In this document: positions 28,024 through 36,306 of the stretch, piece after piece
How positions within the stretch are numbered: position 1 is the stretch's first letter
Layout: every line of letters begins with the position of its first letter
Origin: an uncultured Caproiciproducens sp.
GTDB lineage: Bacteria > Bacillota > Clostridia > Oscillospirales > Acutalibacteraceae
Reading direction: 5' to 3'
Length of the DNA stretch: 64,000 nucleotides
Assembly: GCF_963664915.1 (NCBI RefSeq)
Contig: NZ_OY761810.1
Span: forward strand, 1,502,661-1,566,660
Program-made: the position numbers and the translations under genes
Notes under the pieces: model-generated
The model's input: the letters and a program-made list of their open reading frames with translations, nothing else
The model's database searches: none
Told to the model about the DNA's origin: nothing

Positions 28024-28911
28024 ATGAAAATAGGATTTATAGGACTTGGCATTATGGGGAAACCCATGGCAAAAAACCTCATGAAGGTTGGACATGAATT
28101 AGTCGTGTTTGATGTAGTGCAGGCAAATGTTGACAATGTAGTGGCGGCCGGCGCGAAGTCTGCTGCTTCCTCAAAAGCAGTTGCTGAACAGTGTTCCATG
28201 ATTATTACAATGCTCCCAAATTCTCCCCATGTTAAAACGGTGGTCATGGGCGAAAATGGTGTGCTGGAAGGCGCGAAGGCCGGTACCGTCCTCATTGACA
28301 TGTCTTCGATTGCACCGTTCGCTTCCCAGGAGATTAACAAGGCCTGTGTAGCAAAAGGGGTCAAAATGATCGATGCGCCGGTATCCGGCGGCGAGCCAAA
28401 AGCGGTCGACGGGACTCTTTCCATTATGGTTGGCGGCGATAAAGAAGTATTTGAAAGTGTCAAAAAGGACATTCTGCTGAAGATGGGCGCTTCAGCGGTA
28501 TATTGCGGAACCATCGGCGCGGGCAATACGACGAAGCTTGCAAACCAAGTTGTTGTGGCCTGCAATATTGCCGCCTGCGCAGAGGCATTTACGCTTGCTA
28601 AAAAAGCCGGCGTAGACCCACAGTTCGTTTTTGATGCAATCAAGGGCGGCCTTGCAGGCTCTACCGTAATGAACGCGAAGGCTCCTATGATGATTGACGG
28701 CAACTTCAAACCTGGCTTTAAAATTGATCTGCACATTAAAGATCTGAACAATGCGCTCGAAACCGGGCACGGCGTCGGTTCCCCGCTGCCGCTGACGGCC
28801 GCGGTAATGGAAATGATGCAGACGCTCCACGCCGACGGGCACGGTCAGGAAGATCATAGCAGTCTGGCAAATTACTACGCGAAGGTTTCCGGGACGAAGA
28901 TCGGCAAATAA
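28024..28911 (+). CDS. garR: Tartronate semialdehyde reductase-like dehydrogenase
   Basis: A 295-residue beta-hydroxyacid dehydrogenase. NAD(P) loop FIGLGIMGKPMAKNL at the start, substrate motif DAPVSGGEPKAVDGTLS (about residues 118-134), and catalytic Lys in GNTTKLANQ (about residue 170). It is nearest in pattern to 2-hydroxy-3-oxopropionate reductases (GarR/GlxR), which reduce tartronate semialdehyde to D-glycerate. The glycerate kinase just downstream supports this. 3-hydroxyisobutyrate or succinate semialdehyde enzymes are alternatives. Start ATG 28024 behind AAAAAAGGAG. Last gene before a terminator. Confidence 0.85.
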   Translation: MKIGFIGLGIMGKPMAKNLMKVGHELVVFDVVQANVDNVVAAGAKSAASSKAVAEQCSMIITMLPNSPHVKTVVMGENGVLEGAKAGTVLIDMSSIAPFASQEINKACVAKGVKMIDAPVSGGEPKAVDGTLSIMVGGDKEVFESVKKDILLKMGASAVYCGTIGAGNTTKLANQVVVACNIAACAEAFTLAKKAGVDPQFVFDAIKGGLAGSTVMNAKAPMMIDGNFKPGFKIDLHIKDLNNALETGHGVGSPLPLTAAVMEMMQTLHADGHGQEDHSSLANYYAKVSGTKIGK

Positions 28912-28941
28912 ATTCAATTTGATATCTCTGATTTAATTTCT

Positions 28942-28990
28942 ACAGTGGGGCGCGTTCTGTTGTCAGTACAATAGAATGCGCCCCCACTGT
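28942..28990. terminator. Terminator or attenuator between garR and glycerate kinase
   Basis: ACAGTGGGG-CGCGTTCT pairs with AGAATGCGCC-CCCACTGT over about 17 bases (28942-28958 with 28974-28990). No T run follows immediately on the plus strand, so read-through to glycerate kinase is possible. Confidence 0.65.
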
Positions 28991-29092
28991 GTATTTATAT
29001 AGCATGACATTTTTAAAACCGGCGCTGGGAAATTCCGCATTGATATCGTTGACCATTCAATAGATTTAGAATAACGAGGGAGATTGAACAAC

Positions 29093-30226
29093 ATGAAAAA
29101 AGTCATTTTAATTCCAGATTCGTTTAAAGGTACAATGGATTCCGCTGCAATATGCGGAATTATGAACGAACAAATTGAAGCTCATTATCCAGATGTGGAA
29201 ACAGTCTCCATTCCGGTAGCAGACGGCGGTGAAGGTAGTGTAGATGCGTTTCTGACGGCAGTCGGCGGAGTGAAAAAAACTCTGACCGTTTCCGGTCCGT
29301 TCTTTAAGCCCGTCAATTCTTTTTATGGAATTATCAACGGCAGTACGGCTATTATAGAAATGGCGGCCTGTGCAGGCCTGCCGCTCGCCGGAGATCGTCT
29401 GGACCCGGCCGCGGCAACGACGTATGGTGTAGGCGAACTGATTTTGGACGCGGCTAAGTCCGGCTGCAAAAAAATTATCATCGGACTTGGCGGAAGCTGC
29501 ACCAATGATGCCGGCGCCGGAATGGCGGCTGCTTTAGGAATAAAATTTTATGACGAAAAAGGTCAGGAATTTATTCCGACGGGCGGAACCCTTGCAAAAA
29601 TCAGGCATATTCGAAACGATCAGGCTTCCGATTTGCTTTCCGGCATTGAATTTGCAGCCATGTGTGATATTGACAATCCGCTCTGCGGGCCAACAGGTGC
29701 CGCCTATGTTTTTGGCCCTCAGAAAGGTGCCGACGCGTCTATGGTTGCAGCACTGGACGAAGGTTTGCAAAATATCGCGCGCATCATTCAAAACGACCTT
29801 GAAAAAGACGTCACGAACATCCCCGGCTCCGGTGCAGCCGGCGGTTTAGGCGCCGGGGTGGCGGCTTTTTTGAACGCTAAGATGCAGCCTGGAATTGATA
29901 TCGTGCTGGATACCGTTCGCTTTGACGACTTATTAAAAGATGCCGATCTGGTTTTTACAGGCGAAGGAAAAATAGACACACAGAGTCTTCGCGGAAAAGT
30001 CGTCATCGGCGTTGCACGCCGCGCAAAAAAAGCCGCGGTACCGGTCATTGCTGTTGTTGGCGACATCGGTGATAATATTGAAAAAGCGTATGATATAGGA
30101 GTTTCAGCCATTTTCAGCATCAATCGCGTCGCAGTACCGTTTAAGGAAGCCAAATTGCGCAGCCAAAGCGACCTTTCCCTGACCGTTAACGATATTATCC
30201 GTTTTTTAAAGACTGCAAATTTTTGA
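29093..30226 (+). CDS. garK: Glycerate kinase
   Basis: A 377-residue glycerate kinase of the GarK/GlxK family. Marks are PDSFKGTMDS at the N-terminus, VADGGEGSVDAF (about residues 45-56), the Gly-rich GLGGSCTNDAGAGMAAALG, and VFTGEGKIDTQS near the end. It phosphorylates D-glycerate to phosphoglycerate (2-phosphoglycerate in the GarK family), feeding lower glycolysis. With the preceding reductase it disposes of tartronate semialdehyde. ATG 29093 follows GAGGGAGA; TTG 29084 is in frame but less well spaced. Confidence 0.93.
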   Translation: MKKVILIPDSFKGTMDSAAICGIMNEQIEAHYPDVETVSIPVADGGEGSVDAFLTAVGGVKKTLTVSGPFFKPVNSFYGIINGSTAIIEMAACAGLPLAGDRLDPAAATTYGVGELILDAAKSGCKKIIIGLGGSCTNDAGAGMAAALGIKFYDEKGQEFIPTGGTLAKIRHIRNDQASDLLSGIEFAAMCDIDNPLCGPTGAAYVFGPQKGADASMVAALDEGLQNIARIIQNDLEKDVTNIPGSGAAGGLGAGVAAFLNAKMQPGIDIVLDTVRFDDLLKDADLVFTGEGKIDTQSLRGKVVIGVARRAKKAAVPVIAVVGDIGDNIEKAYDIGVSAIFSINRVAVPFKEAKLRSQSDLSLTVNDIIRFLKTANF

Positions 30227-30287
30227 CCCATCGAAATTTATTAAGTATGGCGGTGTAATGTTTCTGTCGCCTTAAAGTAAAAAGGGT

Positions 30288-30337
30288 ACACAACAACAAG
30301 GAGGATGGATTAAAATCCATCCTCCTTGTTGTTGTGT
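30288..30337. terminator. Very strong bidirectional terminator
   Basis: A perfect 23-base stem (30288-30310 with 30315-30337) with a 4-base loop. It lies between convergent garK and the minus-strand GntR gene. A TTTTT run follows on the minus-strand side, so it mainly ends the GntR message. Confidence 0.85.
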
Positions 30338-30355
30338 AACGGGGCAGAAATTATT

Positions 30356-31045
30356 CTAATGAAAGCGGTTCATGTTGTAAAGCAAATGGAACAGCATTGC
30401 CTGCTGCGCATCTACCGGTTTTCTGTTATGGATCGCTTCAAAAATATTGCGGTGGGATTTTAGTGTCTGTTCAAATTCCTGCTGATTTATGACGGATGAA
30501 AACAATGTGACGCCTGCACTGATCACCGGAATCAGGTTTGATACGACGGCATTTCCTGTGCAGTTGGCAATCTGAATGTGAAAATTCTGGTCTTTTTCAG
30601 CAAATTTTGTGTGTTGGGCTATCTGCCCTTCGACCTCCAGCAATGCAATCTCCAATTTTGTAATATCCTCCGGAGTCGCATTCTGCGCGGCCAAAGCAGC
30701 AATTGGCGGTTCAATGATGCAGCGAAGCTGAAGCAGATCTTTTGCAAGCTTGTTTTTATCCTGAATCAGTGAAAAGCCTAGGGGGTCATTGGGGATTCCT
30801 TTTTTATCGGAAATAAAGGTACCGGCACCCTGGCGAATTTCGATAACATTGTTGGATGCCAGAACCCGGAGCGCCTCTCTGGCGGTATTACGGCTTACAC
30901 CGAGCAGTTTGCCGAGTTCATATTCGTTCGGAAGCTTTTCTCCCGGCTGATAGCCCTTTTCACGAATCAACCGAAACATTTCAGCCATTGTGCGCTCGAT
31001 TAGGGTTTTATTGCCCATGGGGGGCATAGGTTTGTTTTCTTGCAT
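30356..31045 (-). CDS. GntR/FadR-family regulator
   Basis: A 229-residue regulator with the winged helix at residues 15-75 (PGEKLPNEYELGKLLGVSRNTAREAL) and an FCD effector domain (EKDQNFHIQIANCTGN holds the metal-binding pattern). It differs clearly from the regulator at 25445. It is transcribed away from the FAD oxidoreductase module and toward garK, and could control either the sugar-acid operon on its right side or the oxidoreductase module on its left in gene order. RBS GAGAGG. Confidence 0.88.
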   Translation of the reverse strand: MQENKPMPPMGNKTLIERTMAEMFRLIREKGYQPGEKLPNEYELGKLLGVSRNTAREALRVLASNNVIEIRQGAGTFISDKKGIPNDPLGFSLIQDKNKLAKDLLQLRCIIEPPIAALAAQNATPEDITKLEIALLEVEGQIAQHTKFAEKDQNFHIQIANCTGNAVVSNLIPVISAGVTLFSSVINQQEFEQTLKSHRNIFEAIHNRKPVDAQQAMLFHLLYNMNRFH

Positions 31046-31136
31046 TTCGTACGCCTCTCAAATATTGTTAAAATTTTTCTATATTTTCAGTTTAACACAG
31101 ATCGAATCGAGATGGCAGAAATATTTTATGATGATT

Positions 31137-31499
31137 CTATTTTGCGTCTACATTCTTTGTCACAATGACATTGCTGTCAAGGCCAAGCACATTTTCGATA
31201 ACAACTTGACCGATTTTGACGGGTGCTTTCAATCTGGCTTCTTTGATTTCTTTCATAACACGGAAGATTTTTTCTTTCGGAATAGGCTTAGAAAGCCGAA
31301 CGCTCGCAAGAGGTAAAACACCGTCCTCCAAAAAAACGGATGATGCAATATTTCTTACAGGATTCGTTAGCTCCTGACGCACATACTCCTGCCCCCGGTT
31401 ACAGCTTGCGTCCGTTAAAGAGAGAATTTGACCGTTTTCAACCTCTGCCGTAATTTCACAACTGTTTGGGCAGACGATACAAATATACTTTTTCAGCAT
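31137..31499 (-). CDS. DUF1667 small Cys-containing protein of a GlpA-like module
   Basis: A 120-residue DUF1667 protein. It has CIVCPNSC near the start and a second Cys region in DASCNRG, a likely metal or Fe-S site. The family is nearly always found with a GlpA-like dehydrogenase and a second FAD oxidoreductase and is thought to be a subunit of that complex, perhaps replacing GlpC. It overlaps the preceding gene by seven bases, so it is translationally coupled. Third gene of the minus-strand operon 34210-31137. Confidence 0.85.
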   Translation of the reverse strand: MLKKYICIVCPNSCEITAEVENGQILSLTDASCNRGQEYVRQELTNPVRNIASSVFLEDGVLPLASVRLSKPIPKEKIFRVMKEIKEARLKAPVKIGQVVIENVLGLDSNVIVTKNVDAK

Positions 31500-32728
31500 G
31501 TTACGCGCACCTCCAAACTGCCTGTGCCGGAAAGAACCTCTTTTTGAATGGGGATCTGTATCATTTGAGCGGGAATCGCTTTTATTATTTTTTTTGATTT
31601 CAGAATTTTACCATTCTGACAAATGTTAATGACACAATCCTGTAACGGCTTGCTTACCCTCATCGAAAGCATGAAGCTGTTTTTACCACTGATTTTTTGA
31701 GGCACGGTATGATTGATGTTTTCGTCCGGCAATATTGAAATTGTTGCTTTGGGCAGACTCTGGTTTTGAAGGTAGTCGGCCACGGAGTCCGCGAGGGCTT
31801 CTGCTTCCATCGATACGAAATCCACTAAATCATGGACATGCAGCACGTTGCCGGCGGCGAAGATACCGTCAACACTGGTTTGATAATGTTCATCCACAAT
31901 GGCCCCTTTCGTGCGGCTGTCCAGCTCCACTCCTGCTTCCAGAGAGAGCTCGTTTTCCGGAATCAGACCAACCGACAGGATTAACGTGTCGCAGTCTAAG
32001 TCCTTTTCCGTACCGGGAATAGGATTCATATGCTCATCCACATCGGAAACCGTTATCCCGGTAAGGCGGCAATTTCCATGGATGCCCGTCACCGTTCTGC
32101 TGAGATACAGCGGTATTCCGTAGTCATTCAGGCACTGTTGAATATTGCGCGGCAGACCGCTGGGATAGGGCTGGATTTCAAATACCGCCTTCACTGTCGC
32201 GCCTTCCAGTGTGAAGCGCCTTGCCATGATCATTCCAATATCTCCGGAGCCCAAAATGATGATATTTCTTCCTACCATCGTATTTTGCAGATTTATGTAA
32301 GCCTGTGCTACCCCCGCTGTAAACACGCCGGCCGGACGTTCGCCCGGGATGCCCAATGCTCCCCGGGTACGTTCCCTGCAGCCCATGGCCAAAACGACCG
32401 CTTTCGCCTGGTAGGTTTTTAGACCGTCACGTCCGACCGTAGTTACGACTTTATCTTGTCCGACGGAAAGCACGGTTGTATTTGTCAGGCATGATATGTT
32501 ATCTTTTTCCGTTTCATCTATGAACCGCTGGGCATATTCCGGCCCGCTGAGTGTTGTCTTGAATCTGGTCAGCCCAAAACCGTCGTGAATACACTGACGC
32601 AGAATACCGCCCAAAGTATTTTCACGTTCAATTACTAAGATATTTTTAATTCCTCTATGATATAGTTCAACTGCAGCAGCAAGCCCCGCAGGGCCGCCGC
32701 CAATGATGATTACATCTTTCTGTTCCAT
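31493..32728 (-). CDS. FAD/NAD(P)-dependent oxidoreductase of a GlpA-like module
   Basis: A 411-residue two-dinucleotide-fold flavoprotein. FAD loop GGGPAGLAAAVELY at the start, NAD(P) loop LGSGDIGMIMARRF near residue 155, and FAD motif SVDGIFAAGNV near residue 285. It lacks a CxxxxC redox-active disulfide. In this family of clusters it is encoded between the GlpA-like dehydrogenase and DUF1667, and probably passes electrons from the dehydrogenase to NAD or another acceptor. RBS AGAGGGTG. Confidence 0.87.
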   Translation of the reverse strand: MEQKDVIIIGGGPAGLAAAVELYHRGIKNILVIERENTLGGILRQCIHDGFGLTRFKTTLSGPEYAQRFIDETEKDNISCLTNTTVLSVGQDKVVTTVGRDGLKTYQAKAVVLAMGCRERTRGALGIPGERPAGVFTAGVAQAYINLQNTMVGRNIIILGSGDIGMIMARRFTLEGATVKAVFEIQPYPSGLPRNIQQCLNDYGIPLYLSRTVTGIHGNCRLTGITVSDVDEHMNPIPGTEKDLDCDTLILSVGLIPENELSLEAGVELDSRTKGAIVDEHYQTSVDGIFAAGNVLHVHDLVDFVSMEAEALADSVADYLQNQSLPKATISILPDENINHTVPQKISGKNSFMLSMRVSKPLQDCVINICQNGKILKSKKIIKAIPAQMIQIPIQKEVLSGTGSLEVRVTC

Positions 32729-32755
32729 AGGAATGACACCCTCTTTTTTATTAAA

Positions 32756-34210
32756 TCAACCTTCCCGGACTTTTCCGGTAAACAGATTGGAGTTTTGCCG
32801 GGCATACAGTACATCTGTGGGTTTGGTCCCCAATTCTTCTTCAATCATTTTGGCAATGCGCATTTGGCAGTATCCGCCCTGACAACGCCCCATCATCGAG
32901 CGCGTCCGGTATTTAATTCCCACCAGGGTGCTTACTCCTAAAGGATTATGAATCGCCTTTAAAATTTCCGCTTTTGTGATTTTCTCACATCTGCAGACGA
33001 TTTCGCCATAATCAGGGTCTTCCGCGATCAGCGCGTTTTTTACTTCGACGCTTTGTTGGGCAAAGCGCACAAAGCTTTTGCGCCGGGGGCAGAAACTTTC
33101 GTTTGGCTTTAAAACTTCCTGCTGCGACATCAGCTTTACAACATGACGGGCAATGGGCAGCGCTGCGGTAAGTCCCGGTGATTCAATGCCGATCAGGTTA
33201 ATTGTGTGAGGCGCTGAATCAACCTTTGCTTCGATCCTAAAGTCCTGAATAACGCCATGATCATCGACCCACTTCGGCAATATGCCGGAATAATTTCGTA
33301 TGTAGTCGGCCTTACGGATACATGGCCATAAATCGGACGCGCTTTTTGCAAGATAGTCCATGTTCTTCTGCGGCACACCGTAATAAGAAAAATCGGTAGT
33401 CGCTTCTGCGTCGGGGCCCACAATGACATTTCCGTCAATGGTCGGCGTGACATGGATGCCCATATAGGTATTGCTTGGGACGGGATAAACCGGCAATGGC
33501 AGCAGTGGGCCGGTCCGCTTGTCCAGAATAATATAATCGCCCTTGGAACCAATGATATGATAACCGGAGATGCCCAGCATTTCGGAGACTTTTCCACATC
33601 CCAGCCCCGCGCTGTTGATAACCCAGCGGGTACGGAATTCGCCGTGGAGGGTTATAACAGTATAAGTTTCATCCATGTTTTTGTGAATTGAAGTCACTTC
33701 ATGGTCAAAATAATACTTTATGCCGTTTTGCGCCGCGTTTTCCGCCAGAGCAATGGTGTATTGAAAGGGGTCCGTGATACCGCTGTTGGGAGACAGCAGG
33801 GCGAATTCGCCACGAACGGCCGGTACTATTTCGTGAAGTTCTTTTCTGTCGATAATGGTTAGGCCCTTTACACCGTTTTCTTCTCCTTGCTGAATAATAT
33901 GTTGAAGGCTTTTCAGCTCTTCATACGAATTTCCGACCAAAACTTTGCCGGTTCGCTTGAAAGGAACATCCAGTTCCTCCGCTGTTTTATCGAATTCATT
34001 ATTTCCCTCTACGCATAATTTTGCTTTCAAGGTACCGACATCGTACGCGAATCCGGCATGGACAACTCCGGAATTTCGTCCGCTGGTTTCATAGCATACG
34101 TCCAGATTTTTTTCTAAAACACCGACTGTTAATTTGTTTCTTGCTATTTCACGGGCAATGGCTGAGCCAACGACGCCACCGCCGACAATAAGTACATCGA
34201 ACTGTTCCAT
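32756..34210 (-). CDS. GlpA-like FAD dehydrogenase with BFD-type Fe-S domain
   Basis: A 484-residue flavoprotein of the glycerol-3-phosphate / 2-hydroxyglutarate dehydrogenase group. FAD loop VGGGVVGSAIAREI at the start; GRNSGVVHAGFAYDVG near residue 45 is typical. The last 80 residues form a bacterioferritin-associated-ferredoxin-like [2Fe-2S] domain with CRCEK and CQGGYC. Usual substrate is glycerol 3-phosphate, but no glpK or glpF is present and the neighbours handle sugar acids, so a hydroxy acid or glycerate-type substrate is possible. First gene of its operon. Confidence 0.87.
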   Translation of the reverse strand: MEQFDVLIVGGGVVGSAIAREIARNKLTVGVLEKNLDVCYETSGRNSGVVHAGFAYDVGTLKAKLCVEGNNEFDKTAEELDVPFKRTGKVLVGNSYEELKSLQHIIQQGEENGVKGLTIIDRKELHEIVPAVRGEFALLSPNSGITDPFQYTIALAENAAQNGIKYYFDHEVTSIHKNMDETYTVITLHGEFRTRWVINSAGLGCGKVSEMLGISGYHIIGSKGDYIILDKRTGPLLPLPVYPVPSNTYMGIHVTPTIDGNVIVGPDAEATTDFSYYGVPQKNMDYLAKSASDLWPCIRKADYIRNYSGILPKWVDDHGVIQDFRIEAKVDSAPHTINLIGIESPGLTAALPIARHVVKLMSQQEVLKPNESFCPRRKSFVRFAQQSVEVKNALIAEDPDYGEIVCRCEKITKAEILKAIHNPLGVSTLVGIKYRTRSMMGRCQGGYCQMRIAKMIEEELGTKPTDVLYARQNSNLFTGKVREG

Positions 34211-34689
34211 TTTTTCACCTCATATAAAATTCATCCAATGTTTACAAGCTATGTTTTATCATAATATTTAAATAATGTCAATGATGTTCCTATATTATTT
34301 CAATATATTATAGAATATATTTAATTAATCACTAAAATTTGAATTTTGTTGATTTTATTCATCCAATGATATGCGATAATGTAGTTTTATTATTCTATAT
34401 TATAAATAATACAATCAAATAATAACAAGAAAAACCTTATATCATAAAAAAAATAAGAGTATTTTATGAACAAATTTATTTTAAAAAAATTTGAAAAACC
34501 AAAATGTAATGTTTTAAGAGCTAAGTATTGCTTGAATTTGTGAATTGTGCACATAACAATTTTTAAAACCTTATGAAAATCAGAAATAGATATACTAACA
34601 TATCAGTGCTAATATATTAATCGACGAAAGCCGAGGATAAGTCCAGAAAATGAATTTCAATTACTGCTTATCTGTGAAAGGAGTATGCA
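34211..34689. other. AT-rich intergenic control region
   Basis: A 479-base gap with no gene, between the divergent GlpA-like operon and the DUF1648-like gene. It is very AT-rich. TTGAATTTGTG near 34532 and TATACTAACATATCAGTGC near 34588 may belong to a plus-strand promoter, but I cannot assign boxes with confidence. Confidence 0.4.
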
Positions 34690-35196
34690 ATGAGTTTTTA
34701 TCGTTCCAGACTTATGGATAGACACGCTGGTTGCTATTTGAATTTCCGCTGTCTTTCAGAAGCCTTCGCAATTATACTGTTTGCTTTATCATGCTTGCAG
34801 GTATTTCTGAATTATGGAAGTTTGCCGGAACAGATTCCTGATGTATTTCGTTTTGGCGGAAATGCAGAGGTCCCTAAAGTCTATCTGATCTATTTATTGG
34901 TTTTACAGATAGGTGTCTATGTGGTTTTGTCTTTGTTTCAGTATCATCCGGAGTGGAGGATGTATTCCACCAAATTGCTTCCGGCTCTCCGCGATGCCAA
35001 AACCAGAGAGACAATTTATCGATTCAGCAGCATGTCAATGCTGGCGGCAAAAACAGAAGCGGTTTTTACAATTGCCGTTGTGATTATGGGGGTGGTTCTA
35101 AATCTAAATGTTGCCATTGCAACTGGAGCTATGATGGCCATAATGCTTTTTACATTCGCGGTTTTCCGTATAAAGCTTTTCAGGCCGGGATTCTGA
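34690..35196 (+). CDS. DUF1648-like small membrane protein
   Basis: A 168-residue membrane protein with four hydrophobic segments. The stretch YGSLPEQIPDVFRFGGNAE (about residues 43-61) resembles the DUF1648 motif W-x-x-L-P-x-x-I-P-x-H-F-x-x-x-G, found in small membrane proteins and SdpI-like proteins of Firmicutes. The role in a sugar-acid locus is unclear. RBS AAAGGAG at 34677-34683. The zinc dehydrogenase gene follows closely, so they may be cotranscribed. Confidence 0.65.
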   Translation: MSFYRSRLMDRHAGCYLNFRCLSEAFAIILFALSCLQVFLNYGSLPEQIPDVFRFGGNAEVPKVYLIYLLVLQIGVYVVLSLFQYHPEWRMYSTKLLPALRDAKTRETIYRFSSMSMLAAKTEAVFTIAVVIMGVVLNLNVAIATGAMMAIMLFTFAVFRIKLFRPGF

Positions 35197-35250
35197 AATA
35201 AGATGCGAAAATTTAGAGTGCCAGTAAATTGTATTTGGGAGATGTTGAAT

Positions 35251-36273
35251 TTGGATTACAAAGCAATCAAAATTATGAAGCCGGGCGATTTACAGATTGT
35301 CACCGAACATTTGCCGGAAGAAATCGGGGAAGACGATGTTCTGATTCAAGTAAAGGCTGCCGGTGTCTGCGGCTCTGACGTCGGAATCTTCAAGGGCACA
35401 AATTCGCTTGCAACTTATCCGCGTATTATCGGGCATGAAATCGCCGGAGAAGTGGTAAAGGCAGGAACCGGAGCAGGTGAATTTCAAAAAGGGGATCATG
35501 TTGTGATAGACCCGGTTCTGGCATGCGGCCATTGCTATGCATGCGGAAAAGGTCGCCCCAATGTGTGTGATAGTATGAAGGTCAGGGGCGTACATACTGA
35601 CGGTGGCTTTGCGGAGTACACGATTTCACCGAAGGAAAATGTTTATAAAGTCTCTGATAAACTCAGTTTCGAAGAGGCAGCGCTGGTTGAACCATTTTCG
35701 GTGGCGGCTCAGGTGCTTTGGCGCGGAGAGATTACAGGCGATGATACCGTCCTGATTAACGGATGTGGACCGATCGGATTGATTGTCCTTCAGGCCTGCA
35801 AGGTAGTGGGTGCGCGCTGTATCGTCAGCGATCTGCTGGATTCCAGACTGGAACGTGCCAAAAGCTTTGGCGCGGACTATATTGTGAATCCTAAAAAGGA
35901 TAATATAGAAGAAATTGTAAAAGAGATAACCAACGGTTCCGGCGTTAATAAAATAGTGGACGCGGTTGGTGTCCCCGCTATTTTAGAGCAGTCTGTGCGG
36001 GTTGCCTCCAATGCCGGCATCATCGTAACGCTGGGATTTACTCCAAAGTTTTCTTCCATTGCTGAACTGGATATTACCAAGAAGGAACTGGATATCAGGG
36101 GCTCCAGACTAAACAGCCGCAAGTTCCCACAGGTCATTGAATGGTTTGAAAAAGGATTGATTCAGCCTAAAAAAATGATTTCACATGAATTTGCTTTTGA
36201 AGACATCATGAGTGCGCTGAAGCTCAACAATGAAGAACCGGAAAAAATATCAAAAATTATTTTAAAGTTTTGA
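35251..36273 (+). CDS. Zinc-dependent dehydrogenase, possible L-gulonate 5-dehydrogenase
   Basis: A 340-residue medium-chain dehydrogenase. Catalytic zinc site CGVCGSDVG and GHEIAGEV; structural zinc Cys set in CGHCYACGKGRPNVC; NAD loop INGCGPIGLIVL. It resembles RspB/LgoD-type enzymes that oxidise L-gulonate or L-galactonate at C5. The uxuB, uxuA, kdgK and kdgA genes downstream suit a fructuronate product. GGGAGAT at 35237 suits TTG 35251; ATG 35242 and ATG 35203 are in-frame alternatives. It is distinct from the dehydrogenase at 24291. Confidence 0.8.
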   Translation: MDYKAIKIMKPGDLQIVTEHLPEEIGEDDVLIQVKAAGVCGSDVGIFKGTNSLATYPRIIGHEIAGEVVKAGTGAGEFQKGDHVVIDPVLACGHCYACGKGRPNVCDSMKVRGVHTDGGFAEYTISPKENVYKVSDKLSFEEAALVEPFSVAAQVLWRGEITGDDTVLINGCGPIGLIVLQACKVVGARCIVSDLLDSRLERAKSFGADYIVNPKKDNIEEIVKEITNGSGVNKIVDAVGVPAILEQSVRVASNAGIIVTLGFTPKFSSIAELDITKKELDIRGSRLNSRKFPQVIEWFEKGLIQPKKMISHEFAFEDIMSALKLNNEEPEKISKIILKF

Positions 36274-36306
36274 TATTTTTATATAAAAGTTGAAGGAGAG
36301 AAAAAA

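Noticed and set aside
34211-34689. Long AT-rich gap as a replication origin or mobile-element scar
   Set aside because: No DnaA-box cluster, target-site duplication or transposase remnant seen.
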